Below, piece after piece: positions 1 through 7,031 of a stretch of DNA of 21,503 nucleotides; position 1 is the stretch's first letter; every line of letters starts with the position of its first letter. Position numbers and translations under genes: made by a program. The stretch is from a virus. A model generated the notes under the pieces. The model worked only from the letters and a program-made list of their open reading frames with translations. It searched no databases and was not told the origin of the DNA. The stretch lies in IMG/VR virus record IMGVR_UViG_3300006916_000472, positions 1-21,503 of that record; one strand, written 5' to 3'.

Positions 1-108
1 ATTAGTTACATGAATACCAACAACAGTATCATAAGAGTTAGCTGTAAATAAAGTAGCCGCACTTGTGCCTACATTGTTTGCTGTATAAGCTCTAAAATTT
101 TGTGCCAT
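1..108 (-). CDS. Small phage protein, N-terminal part (cut by window edge)
   Basis: An open frame starts at the ATG complementary to 106-108 and runs off the left edge, so only 36 residues are seen, starting MAQNFRAYTANNVGTSAATL. A strong ribosome binding site (GGAAAGG, complementary to 114-120) precedes it, which makes the start convincing. It lies 12 bases downstream of the tail fibre stop in the same direction, so it is probably co-transcribed with the fibre. Small proteins with this kind of N-terminus (AQN-R-YTANNVGTSAA) occur in marine phages as presumed virion or fibre-associated proteins; that is recollection, and its function is unknown. The C-terminal part is outside the window. Confidence 0.75.
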   Translation of the reverse strand, partial: MAQNFRAYTANNVGTSAATLFTANSYDTVVGIHVTN

Positions 109-120
109 TTTTACCTTTCC

Positions 121-1500
121 TTAAAGAGCAACAGACATGGCTATACTAAAACCATTTGTTGCAAAACTTGATGCATCCACAGCAGCTGTCTGCCAGGATG
201 AACCATTATAAACTTTCAAAACATTTGAACTGGTATTAAAATATAAATCACCAGATGATAAAGCATCACCATCATTATCAGTTGATGGGTCGCTTGATTT
301 AGCTCCTAGATAAGTATCATCAAAATTATCAGCCGCAGTTTCAGCCGCAGATTGTGCAGCTTGTGCAGCTGTCGCTGAATTTGAAGCCGTTGTTGCGGAT
401 GAAGCAGCATTCGTTGCTGATGTACTTGCTTCTGATGCTTTTGTTGTTGCCGTGCTTGCATGACCAGATGCGGTGGAAGCTGACGAAGCAGCATTCGTTG
501 CAGATGTCGATGCTTCGCTGGCTTTAGTCGTAGCAGTAGAAGCGGAAGAAGAAGCTGACGTTGCACTAGAAGCGGCATTGGTCGCACTGGTGCTAGCTTC
601 ACTTGCTTTTGTTGTAGCCGTGCTTGCCGAACTTGCAGCCGAGGTTGCTGACGATGCAGCATTAGTTGCCTGGGTGCTTGATGTAGAAGCAGAAGTGGCG
701 GCATTCGTTTCTGATGTAGCAGCGTTACTTGCTGACGTTGATGCTTCACTAGCTTTTGTAGTTGCAGTTGTTGCATGACCAGAAGCAGTTGAAGCAGAAC
801 TAGCAGCCGCAGAAGCTGATGTTGTTGCCGAAGCAGCATCTACTATTAAATCATATTTTGCAGAATTAGTATTTGTTGTTAGTGGCTGGGAACCAGAAGA
901 TGTATGTGCAGCATTAACAATAAAAATATTATTGGTAGAAGTATCTTTAACTAAATCACGCACAGCATAAGTTGTACTTGCTGACCAGTTACCTTGAAAT
1001 GTTCCTAACTCCTGGGTAACAGAAATTTCTCCTGACCCATCAAAAGCCAAAATTTTATCAGCTCTATCAGTTGCTCCAACAGTAAACTCTGTTGAAGTCA
1101 TGGTATTTGTTCTTGATAGTTTTATAGATCTATCTAATTCTTCTTGAAGCTCTTGTGTTTGTAACGTTAATTTATCTAATGCACTTTCATGGCTCTCAGC
1201 TGGAAAAGGATCATTCTCCACATAGTCAGTTGCCTGTGTTAAATTTGTGTCACGAATGAGAACAACTGTTTCACCTGAAGCTGGTATATTACCAGAAGTA
1301 AAAGTAACTGTGCCTGATCCAGCACTATCACTAACATTATAATGCGTACCAATACTTTTAACTGTTTCTGCTCCAGTGCTATTAGTACGAATAATAACTT
1401 TTAATTCAGCTGTTGAATTTATTAAAAACGAATAAGTAAAAGCAGACGTACTTCCGTTTCCTGAATACGATTGTTTTACTGTTGTGCTGCTAACTGTCAT
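121..1500 (-). CDS. Tail fibre protein with T7 gp17-type N-terminus and Ala/Ser/Thr heptad-repeat shaft
   Basis: A 459-residue virion protein expected to bind the host surface. Residues about 5-130 match the T7 tail fibre N-terminal domain, which fixes the fibre to the tail: an SYSGNGSTSAFTYSF-like start, then a DYVENDPFPAESHESALDKL-like segment and a short coiled coil (QTQELQEELDRS). Residues 225-390 are an Ala/Ser/Thr-rich shaft in strict seven-residue periodicity, with three near-identical 28-residue units at 292-319, 320-347 and 348-375. The end (residues 395-440) is a small module, YLGAKSSDPSTDNDGDALSS then LYFNTSSNVLKVYNGSSWQ, seen in many phage fibres. There is no large receptor-binding head, so another protein may supply the tip. 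The start overlaps the stop of the 997-aa ejection protein by four bases (ATGA), suggesting coupled translation. Confidence 0.9.
   Translation of the reverse strand: MTVSSTTVKQSYSGNGSTSAFTYSFLINSTAELKVIIRTNSTGAETVKSIGTHYNVSDSAGSGTVTFTSGNIPASGETVVLIRDTNLTQATDYVENDPFPAESHESALDKLTLQTQELQEELDRSIKLSRTNTMTSTEFTVGATDRADKILAFDGSGEISVTQELGTFQGNWSASTTYAVRDLVKDTSTNNIFIVNAAHTSSGSQPLTTNTNSAKYDLIVDAASATTSASAAASSASTASGHATTATTKASEASTSASNAATSETNAATSASTSSTQATNAASSATSAASSASTATTKASEASTSATNAASSATSASSSASTATTKASEASTSATNAASSASTASGHASTATTKASEASTSATNAASSATTASNSATAAQAAQSAAETAADNFDDTYLGAKSSDPSTDNDGDALSSGDLYFNTSSNVLKVYNGSSWQTAAVDASSFATNGFSIAMSVAL
376..627 (-). repeat. Three tandem 84-bp (28-codon) repeats in the fibre shaft
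   Basis: Each unit encodes four heptads beginning ASTATTKASEASTSATNAAS; the three copies differ mainly in the last seven residues. A more diverged 28-residue copy lies upstream (residues 243-270), followed by a 21-residue version (271-291), so copy number seems to change in whole heptads. The DNA copies differ at synonymous positions, so they are old enough to have diverged and are under selection at the protein level. Confidence 0.85.
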
Positions 1501-4490
1501 TCTATTATATTAACTCCTTGATTAGGTTTTAACCCTTGGTCTATTAATTCTTTATTCATATCTATTGCTTGGGATAAATCATTATATGCTGGCATCATTA
1601 ATAATACTTCAAATCCATTTTCTAATGCGTTACGATTTATTTTTTGTATTGCAGCATATCTTTCATTATCATTCATTTCGTATAAATAATCTGATTGATT
1701 CATTTTCCAAATTATTTGTTCTTCAAAAGTACGACCATCAAAATCTCTAAAAGCTGTTTTTTTAGAAAATTTTATCCAGTCGTGATATTCTTGTGGTTTT
1801 AATTTAATTCCAAACTTCATTGGTTCTGGATTAGTAATTGGAGAACCAAGTCTTACATTTTCATAAACATGTTTTCCTTTAAGCTCTGCATTAACAATAT
1901 TAAAAGGAGAAAAATATTTATTACTTATTTCGTTTAATAATCCTCTACTTGCATCAACTCGTATATCTTCACCAAAAATATCTAAAGCTAATGGTAAATC
2001 TTTACCAGTTGTAGTTTTACCCCAAACTTTTTCACCAAGCATAATGCCTTCATCGTAAGGCATTTGGTATAACATCGTATTAAATTCTTCAATTAAAGGA
2101 TTAAAAAAGTTTGTATTAACTTGATTGCCATAATTTAAGTTTGGTTTACCATCTACAAACAATCGCATATCTCTTTCAAAATTTGCATCTGTATTTCTTT
2201 TGTAAATAGAAAATTCACCATCAACAGTTTCACCTTGTATTATACCACCAGCAGCTTTGATAGGAGCAAGCGGTGCAATAGGTGCAACTAAAAGATTAGA
2301 AAGTATATCAGCACCAATCTTATCAATTCTTCCTTCTTTAATAACACCAAGTACATCAGACATACTTTGTACCATTGGCATTTCAGCAACATATTTTTGC
2401 ATTGCTAAAGTAAAAGCAGCTGCAATATTATCTCTTACTCTTGGATTTGGTGAACGATGCATCAACTCCATTGTATGTGCTGTTACACCAAGTAAAGCTC
2501 CAACTGGTTCTAAGCCATTGTAACTAACATACGTTAAATTACCATTTGGCATTAATTGATCATTATCATTAAATAATGGTTTACCTTCTGGAAAACCTTC
2601 ACCACGAAAAACTAAACTATAAGGTTTCCAACCAATCGCATCTAAAGCAGCTTTCTGCTTCATGTCAATAAAACCATTAGCTGTTACAGGATACCCTCCA
2701 GTAATGTTACCTGATTGATAATAGTCAGCAACTGTCATAGCAAAATAACTCATCATGGTTATTCTTGCCATTGTTCTTGCTCTTACTTTTGGATTTGTAA
2801 AAAATTCACCAGTAACAACATTAGTCATCGCACCACCAGTAGACATGTCTAAAAATCGTCTTGTGACATTCACTGGTGTTTTTGCAAACGGCAATAAGAT
2901 CGTACCAACAAAAGGTGTGTCTTGTATAGCTCTTGATGCATTCTCTAAAAACTTTGGCATTTGATCTTGGAAGGTGTAATACCTTGCAGCATCATCAATC
3001 GTTTTTTTATACTTTTGCGGATTGCTCATTACATCCGTTAAAGTTTCTTCAAATGCTTCTTTGTATGGCTTGCCAGTAGCTCTACTTAATTTAGTAGCGT
3101 TCTCCATGACAATGGTATGCATTTCCATAGACCTTGCCATCTCTTTAAAAAATTCATCACCACCAGTTAATCCTTTATAGGGTAGGCGGTAAACCTTACC
3201 CATGAAATCAACCATGCCAGCAAGATTAGAATTTTCTAAGCCTAGATTTTTTGCCGTAATATAATCGTTAGTAGCACCTTCATACTTTGTAATGCTATCA
3301 CTAACCTCACCTTTAAAACCTTTGTAACCCATGTACATAGCATCTTTGAAACCATGTACTGCACCATATAACCTAGCAACTCCCATTTCATAAGTCATAC
3401 CATTGTTGTAACCACCCCAATGTTTTCCACGCAATACTTTTCCACCACCATTAATAATGGCACTTTCAAGATTACCCCATGCACCAGCTAAAATATATTC
3501 TGGGATTGAGTATCCTATGTAGAAAGCATTACCGACAATATTTCTCAGTTGTGTTTTGGGTGAAAAAAGTAATCCACCTCTGTATGCTTCTGACCAGGCT
3601 TTTGCTGATCGTTTAAAATAATTATCACCAACAAATTTATTTGTTGCTGGCATTCCATTTTTATCAAATAATGTTTTTGTTTTTTCAGCAATCTTAACAA
3701 TACTATCTTGACCACCAAACTGATTTAACATTTCTGTTATGGCATTTGCTTGATCAGGAGCATCAGCCATTGTTGGTAAACTAAAAGCTCGTAAGGCTCT
3801 ACCAACATCAGCTCTGCCTTGTTTAAAGTTTGTTACAAACAAACCATGCAGTGTTAAATGTTTTCTAAATTGTAAAGCTAAATCACCATTTGTCGGATCA
3901 GCAATTAATTCATCAGCTAAATTTATTAATTTATTATTACTATTAGCTAAAAAACTTCTAGCAGCATAAACTTGTTTTGCATCTTTAAAACCTTTTCCAA
4001 ATAAAAGATTAGGTCGTATATCTAAATCTTTTGCTAATCTAAAAACTTCTTGATTAGTTTCTGTGCCAGGATCAGGCGTTCTTTTTACAACAGTATCTAT
4101 AACAGCTGCAAAGTCTTCTAAACTATTAATACTATTAAAATCAATATCAAGAGAGCTTATAACTTTATCATAGTCACCAAAATTAACAGCTGTCTTTTCA
4201 TCTATAACACCATCTTTAACTAACAATGATGATCCATCTTCACCTATAGTTGATGTAGGTGGTTTAATAGGTGGCTTCTTAGGAGTGCTGAAAATACTTG
4301 TTAATTTACCTCCAAACGCAACATCTACCTCTGGTGGTAGATTTTCATTGACTTGTATATTGGGTAATAAACTTGCATTATCTTCATTAATACTAGGTGT
4401 ACTATCTGCTGCTTCTGTTACTCCTAATGTAGATCCTTGCTTAATACCATCTAATACAGAATTGCTCTGTTCATCCGTTTGTATAGCCAT
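1497..4490 (-). CDS. Very large internal virion (DNA ejection) protein, 997 aa
   Basis: In T7-type phages proteins of this size and place are packed in the head and ejected into the cell ahead of the DNA; that role is inferred from gene position and family resemblance. The N-terminal 100 residues are low-complexity and acidic/Pro-rich. Around residues 310-330 is the LLFSPKTQLRNIVGN segment, typical of large phage virion proteins, followed by hydrophobic, Gly-rich stretches that could contact membrane. I see no lytic transglycosylase motif. The open frame extends to a GTG at 4511, but those codons are the T-tract of a terminator-like hairpin, so I chose the ATG at 4488-4490 (MAIQTDEQ). No good Shine-Dalgarno precedes it; a short ORF overlapping the start (4451-4528) has one and could couple translation. 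It ends in a four-base overlap with the tail fibre. Confidence 0.8.
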   Translation of the reverse strand: MAIQTDEQSNSVLDGIKQGSTLGVTEAADSTPSINEDNASLLPNIQVNENLPPEVDVAFGGKLTSIFSTPKKPPIKPPTSTIGEDGSSLLVKDGVIDEKTAVNFGDYDKVISSLDIDFNSINSLEDFAAVIDTVVKRTPDPGTETNQEVFRLAKDLDIRPNLLFGKGFKDAKQVYAARSFLANSNNKLINLADELIADPTNGDLALQFRKHLTLHGLFVTNFKQGRADVGRALRAFSLPTMADAPDQANAITEMLNQFGGQDSIVKIAEKTKTLFDKNGMPATNKFVGDNYFKRSAKAWSEAYRGGLLFSPKTQLRNIVGNAFYIGYSIPEYILAGAWGNLESAIINGGGKVLRGKHWGGYNNGMTYEMGVARLYGAVHGFKDAMYMGYKGFKGEVSDSITKYEGATNDYITAKNLGLENSNLAGMVDFMGKVYRLPYKGLTGGDEFFKEMARSMEMHTIVMENATKLSRATGKPYKEAFEETLTDVMSNPQKYKKTIDDAARYYTFQDQMPKFLENASRAIQDTPFVGTILLPFAKTPVNVTRRFLDMSTGGAMTNVVTGEFFTNPKVRARTMARITMMSYFAMTVADYYQSGNITGGYPVTANGFIDMKQKAALDAIGWKPYSLVFRGEGFPEGKPLFNDNDQLMPNGNLTYVSYNGLEPVGALLGVTAHTMELMHRSPNPRVRDNIAAAFTLAMQKYVAEMPMVQSMSDVLGVIKEGRIDKIGADILSNLLVAPIAPLAPIKAAGGIIQGETVDGEFSIYKRNTDANFERDMRLFVDGKPNLNYGNQVNTNFFNPLIEEFNTMLYQMPYDEGIMLGEKVWGKTTTGKDLPLALDIFGEDIRVDASRGLLNEISNKYFSPFNIVNAELKGKHVYENVRLGSPITNPEPMKFGIKLKPQEYHDWIKFSKKTAFRDFDGRTFEEQIIWKMNQSDYLYEMNDNERYAAIQKINRNALENGFEVLLMMPAYNDLSQAIDMNKELIDQGLKPNQGVNIIE

Positions 4491-4528
4491 GTTATGAAAT
4501 AAAAAAAGCACTCACAAAGGAGTGCCAT
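4451..4528 (-). CDS. Possible 25-aa leader peptide overlapping the start of the ejection gene
   Basis: A short frame begins at an ATG (complementary to 4526-4528) five bases after an AGAGAGG ribosome-binding-like sequence. It encodes a hydrophobic 25-residue peptide starting MALLCECFFYFITWLYKQMN and stops inside the ejection gene, 38 bases past that gene's ATG. Its first codons form the terminator-like stem at 4508-4525, so ribosomes on it would open that stem. It could be a translated leader or pure coincidence; no homology is claimed. Confidence 0.25.
   Translation of the reverse strand: MALLCECFFYFITWLYKRMNRAILY
4501..4525 (-). terminator. Rho-independent-terminator-like hairpin upstream of the ejection gene
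   Basis: On the minus strand a six-pair stem (GCACTC/GAGTGC, arms complementary to 4520-4525 and 4508-4513) with a six-base loop is followed directly by seven T's. A G-T pair can extend it to seven. It lies between the 746-aa gene and the ATG of the 997-aa gene, so it would reduce rather than separate transcription of the ejection protein, fibre and downstream genes. The sequence shows the structure; its activity is inferred. Confidence 0.6.
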
Positions 4529-4535
4529 CTTATCC

Positions 4536-4592
4536 TCTCTTATAATAAATTTTGTTGTTTGTGTAGTTTTTTTTAAGAGATTTTGTTCTCTT
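4536..4592 (-). promoter_or_regulatory. Leader with two mutually exclusive AAGAGA/TCTCTT pairings
   Basis: Between the 746-aa gene and the ejection gene, the minus strand reads AAGAGA (complement of 4587-4592), TCTCTT (complement of 4575-4580), then AAGAGA again (complement of 4536-4541). The middle element can pair with the first (six-base loop) or with the third, which is part of the AAGAGAGG ribosome-binding-like sequence. Pairing with the third would hide that site. Together with the terminator hairpin just downstream, the arrangement looks like an attenuator. This is a structural reading only. Confidence 0.35.
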
Positions 4593-4594
4593 TA

Positions 4595-6835
4595 TTATCT
4601 TGTCCAACCATATTTGGTTTCGTATTTTTTGTAGACTTCTTCGATTCTTGGTTCGATTTCACTGAGTATGCTTGATACTTTGCTGAATAAATCGGATGGT
4701 TTTTCGGAGCCACTTTTAAATTTTTCAAGTTTATAGTCATCTATGTCTACATAACCTGAATTTGTACTGAATGCAATAACATCCTTATCTTCAACATTAA
4801 TTGTTTTATTTATTGCATTGTATGCTTTTGTTTGAAAATCAGGAATAGAATACCCTGTAACATCTGGATTTATTATTAATCTAAATCCATCTTGTGAAGC
4901 AATAGGAACTACAAAGCCAGGAAAGTCAGAAAATTCTTCGTTTAAAGCTGTTGTTAAATTTTTTAATTCATCATTTGATAAATCATATTTTATTTCTAAA
5001 CCATTTGATAATTGTTTTTGTGCTTTATAAACAGGTCGATGGTAAGCAACAGCTTCTTGTTTTAATAATTTACCTTTAATATAAGCATATGCTTCCACTA
5101 TATTTTGTGCTGATTGATCTAAGGCACTCCTTGCTTCGAAACCACCTTTTAATGTTACATTTCCAGATCCAGTAGCTGCTGGAGCAACAAATTCTGTTTG
5201 TGTTCCAGGATTAAATTCTAACTCACCTAAACTATTTTGATAAACTCCAGGAGCATCAAATTGACCTGGTGTTATTAATCCTAATCTTTTTGCAATAAGA
5301 TCTACACCATCATCATCACTTATAGCTTTTGTTAAATCAAAATGATATTCTGTTTTTATTAATGGATCAGCCGATTGATATTGTGGGAAGAAATTGTATT
5401 TAGCACCTGGTGCAGTTTCCCAAGAAATCTGTCCAACATTTTTATTTATTGCTAGTTCAAAATCATCACCAGCTAACTCTGCTATTTTTTTAGGATCACG
5501 ACCAGCTCTGATACTAGCCCAAATAGCAGCTTGTACTTGATATGGCGTCATGTTTCTTCGTTCAGCTATTTCACTAATAGTTGTTTCTATAAAATTTATT
5601 TGTGGCTGTGTTGGATTACCAGTAGTTTCATAATCAAAAGCTCTTAGTATCCATCGATCAGTTGTTATCGCTTCTTTATTAACTTTAGATGGATCAACCT
5701 CCATCATTAAATTATTATAAAAATTATTAACTTTATAACCTGGAAAATCTTTACCTTCAAATAACAGTGCTGTTGCTTTTTTATCTAAATCTGGCATTCC
5801 AGCATTTATAGGTTTACCATCTAAAAATTGATAATATGCTTTTAAAGCAGCAGCTGTATTTGGAGTAGGTGCAGCATTAGAAGAATACAAAGCAATTAAT
5901 TTAATAATTTTTTCTGCTTCATCTTTATCGCCTTGTACAGCTTGTAAAATTTTTTGACCAGATTTTTCATACCAAAATTTACCAGCATCACCTTCTACTG
6001 TTAATGTATCAACTTGATTTTTCAAATTTAATAAATCTTCTTTTGTTTTTACACTTGATGGTAAACCTTGTTGTAATTTAAATTCATCTGTTTCAGGATT
6101 AACTTTAAATCCTTGATAAGTATAATTTCCTTTTAATGCTTCAGGTGTTGCAGCTGCACCAGCATCTTTGTATTCACTTTGTACTTCTTGTAATTTATCA
6201 GGATTTTTTTTGAAGTATTTAAGCATACTAAACAAACCACCAAATAAAATACCAAGAGGTGCATCCGCAGTTACATTTTTTATTCTTGCTTCTACTTCAC
6301 TATCATCTGCATCAACTGATAAACCATCAAGAATTATTTTTGCTACTTCATTATTCTGTGCAAAGTTAGGAGCCATTTCTTTTATGGCAGATGCTAGGTT
6401 GCCATCATTTTTACCTGAGAATAAACCTACTGTAACAACTTCCGCAGCAATAATATTAGGAATGTATTTATAAACAAAAGCACCAGGGATAATATATTGA
6501 CCAGTTATTTCACCACCCATTGTGCCAATAGTATTGGCTTCAGGTTTTAAACTGTCGATTGGAATTTTAACATCCACATCCAATAAATCTTTTCCTGATT
6601 GATTTACAAAATTTTCAAACTGTTGTAGCTTGCCACCAGATGCTTCATTTAAAATTATCTTTGTATTATTATAGGCTTTGGCTAAACCAAAAACTGTGCC
6701 TTCACTAAAATTTTTTATTCCTTGACCAACTTCTTGCATCGCTTTGGTTTTTGTTTCCGCAGCTTCTATTTGATTTTGACCAAATCGTTCTAATAATCCT
6801 CTACCAAAAAAAACCTTTTTGATCGACAATAACAC
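4595..6835 (-). CDS. Large internal virion protein, probably missing its N-terminus through a frameshift
   Basis: A 746-residue frame opening at GTG 6833-6835. Position between other internal virion proteins and the 997-aa ejection protein suggests a structural or ejection role. Residues about 100-140 hold a Gly-rich hydrophobic stretch (ITGQYIIPGAFVYKYIPNII then AAEVVTVGLF) and another lies near 190-205; both could be membrane-active. Near residue 425 is an amphipathic ISEIAERRNMTPYQVQAAIW segment. I see no peptidoglycan-hydrolase motif. The start is weak: GTG, little Shine-Dalgarno, and the first ATG is not until residue 34. The preceding 76-residue frame overlaps it by 35 bases; dropping one T from the T8 run at 6806-6813 would fuse them into one protein of about 810 residues, reading QKGFFGRGLLERFGQN across the join. 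The function is not firmly recognised. Confidence 0.75.
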   Translation of the reverse strand: MLLSIKKVFFGRGLLERFGQNQIEAAETKTKAMQEVGQGIKNFSEGTVFGLAKAYNNTKIILNEASGGKLQQFENFVNQSGKDLLDVDVKIPIDSLKPEANTIGTMGGEITGQYIIPGAFVYKYIPNIIAAEVVTVGLFSGKNDGNLASAIKEMAPNFAQNNEVAKIILDGLSVDADDSEVEARIKNVTADAPLGILFGGLFSMLKYFKKNPDKLQEVQSEYKDAGAAATPEALKGNYTYQGFKVNPETDEFKLQQGLPSSVKTKEDLLNLKNQVDTLTVEGDAGKFWYEKSGQKILQAVQGDKDEAEKIIKLIALYSSNAAPTPNTAAALKAYYQFLDGKPINAGMPDLDKKATALLFEGKDFPGYKVNNFYNNLMMEVDPSKVNKEAITTDRWILRAFDYETTGNPTQPQINFIETTISEIAERRNMTPYQVQAAIWASIRAGRDPKKIAELAGDDFELAINKNVGQISWETAPGAKYNFFPQYQSADPLIKTEYHFDLTKAISDDDGVDLIAKRLGLITPGQFDAPGVYQNSLGELEFNPGTQTEFVAPAATGSGNVTLKGGFEARSALDQSAQNIVEAYAYIKGKLLKQEAVAYHRPVYKAQKQLSNGLEIKYDLSNDELKNLTTALNEEFSDFPGFVVPIASQDGFRLIINPDVTGYSIPDFQTKAYNAINKTINVEDKDVIAFSTNSGYVDIDDYKLEKFKSGSEKPSDLFSKVSSILSEIEPRIEEVYKKYETKYGWTR

Positions 6836-7031
6836 TCACACCATCTTTTGTTCCAATGGTATAATCATAATCACCATCTTTTTGTGTATCTATTTCATCA
6901 AATTTATCTTGCGGTAAATTTTTTAAAGATTCACGATGTAAATTATTATTATACAAATTATCGTAGTAATCTAAAATATCGTCTTGGGTGTAATCACCAC
7001 TCTCTATTTGTTCTTTAGTTATAGCTGTCAT
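6801..7031 (-). CDS. 76-aa frame, probable N-terminal part of the large virion protein
   Basis: It begins at the ATG complementary to 7029-7031, overlapping the end of the 548-aa gene by 17 bases, with no clear Shine-Dalgarno. The sequence (ITKEQIESGDYTQDDILDYY) is acidic and resembles the short 'E-GYs-eeIl-yl' helix pair that often opens large phage virion proteins; this is a recollection of style, not a named family. Its last residues, DQKGFFW, end at a stop one codon after the eight-base T run at 6806-6813. The next frame continues in the +1 phase at that very point. It could be a real small gene with translational coupling, the first part of a programmed +1 frameshift product, or the result of a one-base insertion or assembly error. 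Confidence 0.6.
   Translation of the reverse strand: MTAITKEQIESGDYTQDDILDYYDNLYNNNLHRESLKNLPQDKFDEIDTQKDGDYDYTIGTKDGVSVIVDQKGFFW

Noticed and set aside
376-627. Repeat array resembling CRISPR
   Set aside because: The units are contiguous, in frame and protein-coding, with no spacers.
473-778. Open frame on the plus strand within the fibre repeat region
   Set aside because: It is the antisense of the Ala/Ser/Thr heptad repeats; the Ala/Val/Asp-rich product mirrors the repeat and has no ribosome binding site or place in a rightward operon.
306-839. Second minus-strand frame inside the fibre gene
   Set aside because: An out-of-frame reading of the same repeats giving a Gln/Leu-rich low-complexity product.
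4491-4511. GTG start at 4511 for the ejection gene
   Set aside because: The added codons are the hairpin arm and T-tract of the terminator-like element.
4595-6835. Lytic transglycosylase domain in the large virion protein, as in T7 gp16
   Set aside because: No catalytic Glu in an ES-F/Y-P-A type context and no GxxQ motif was found in this or the 997-aa protein.
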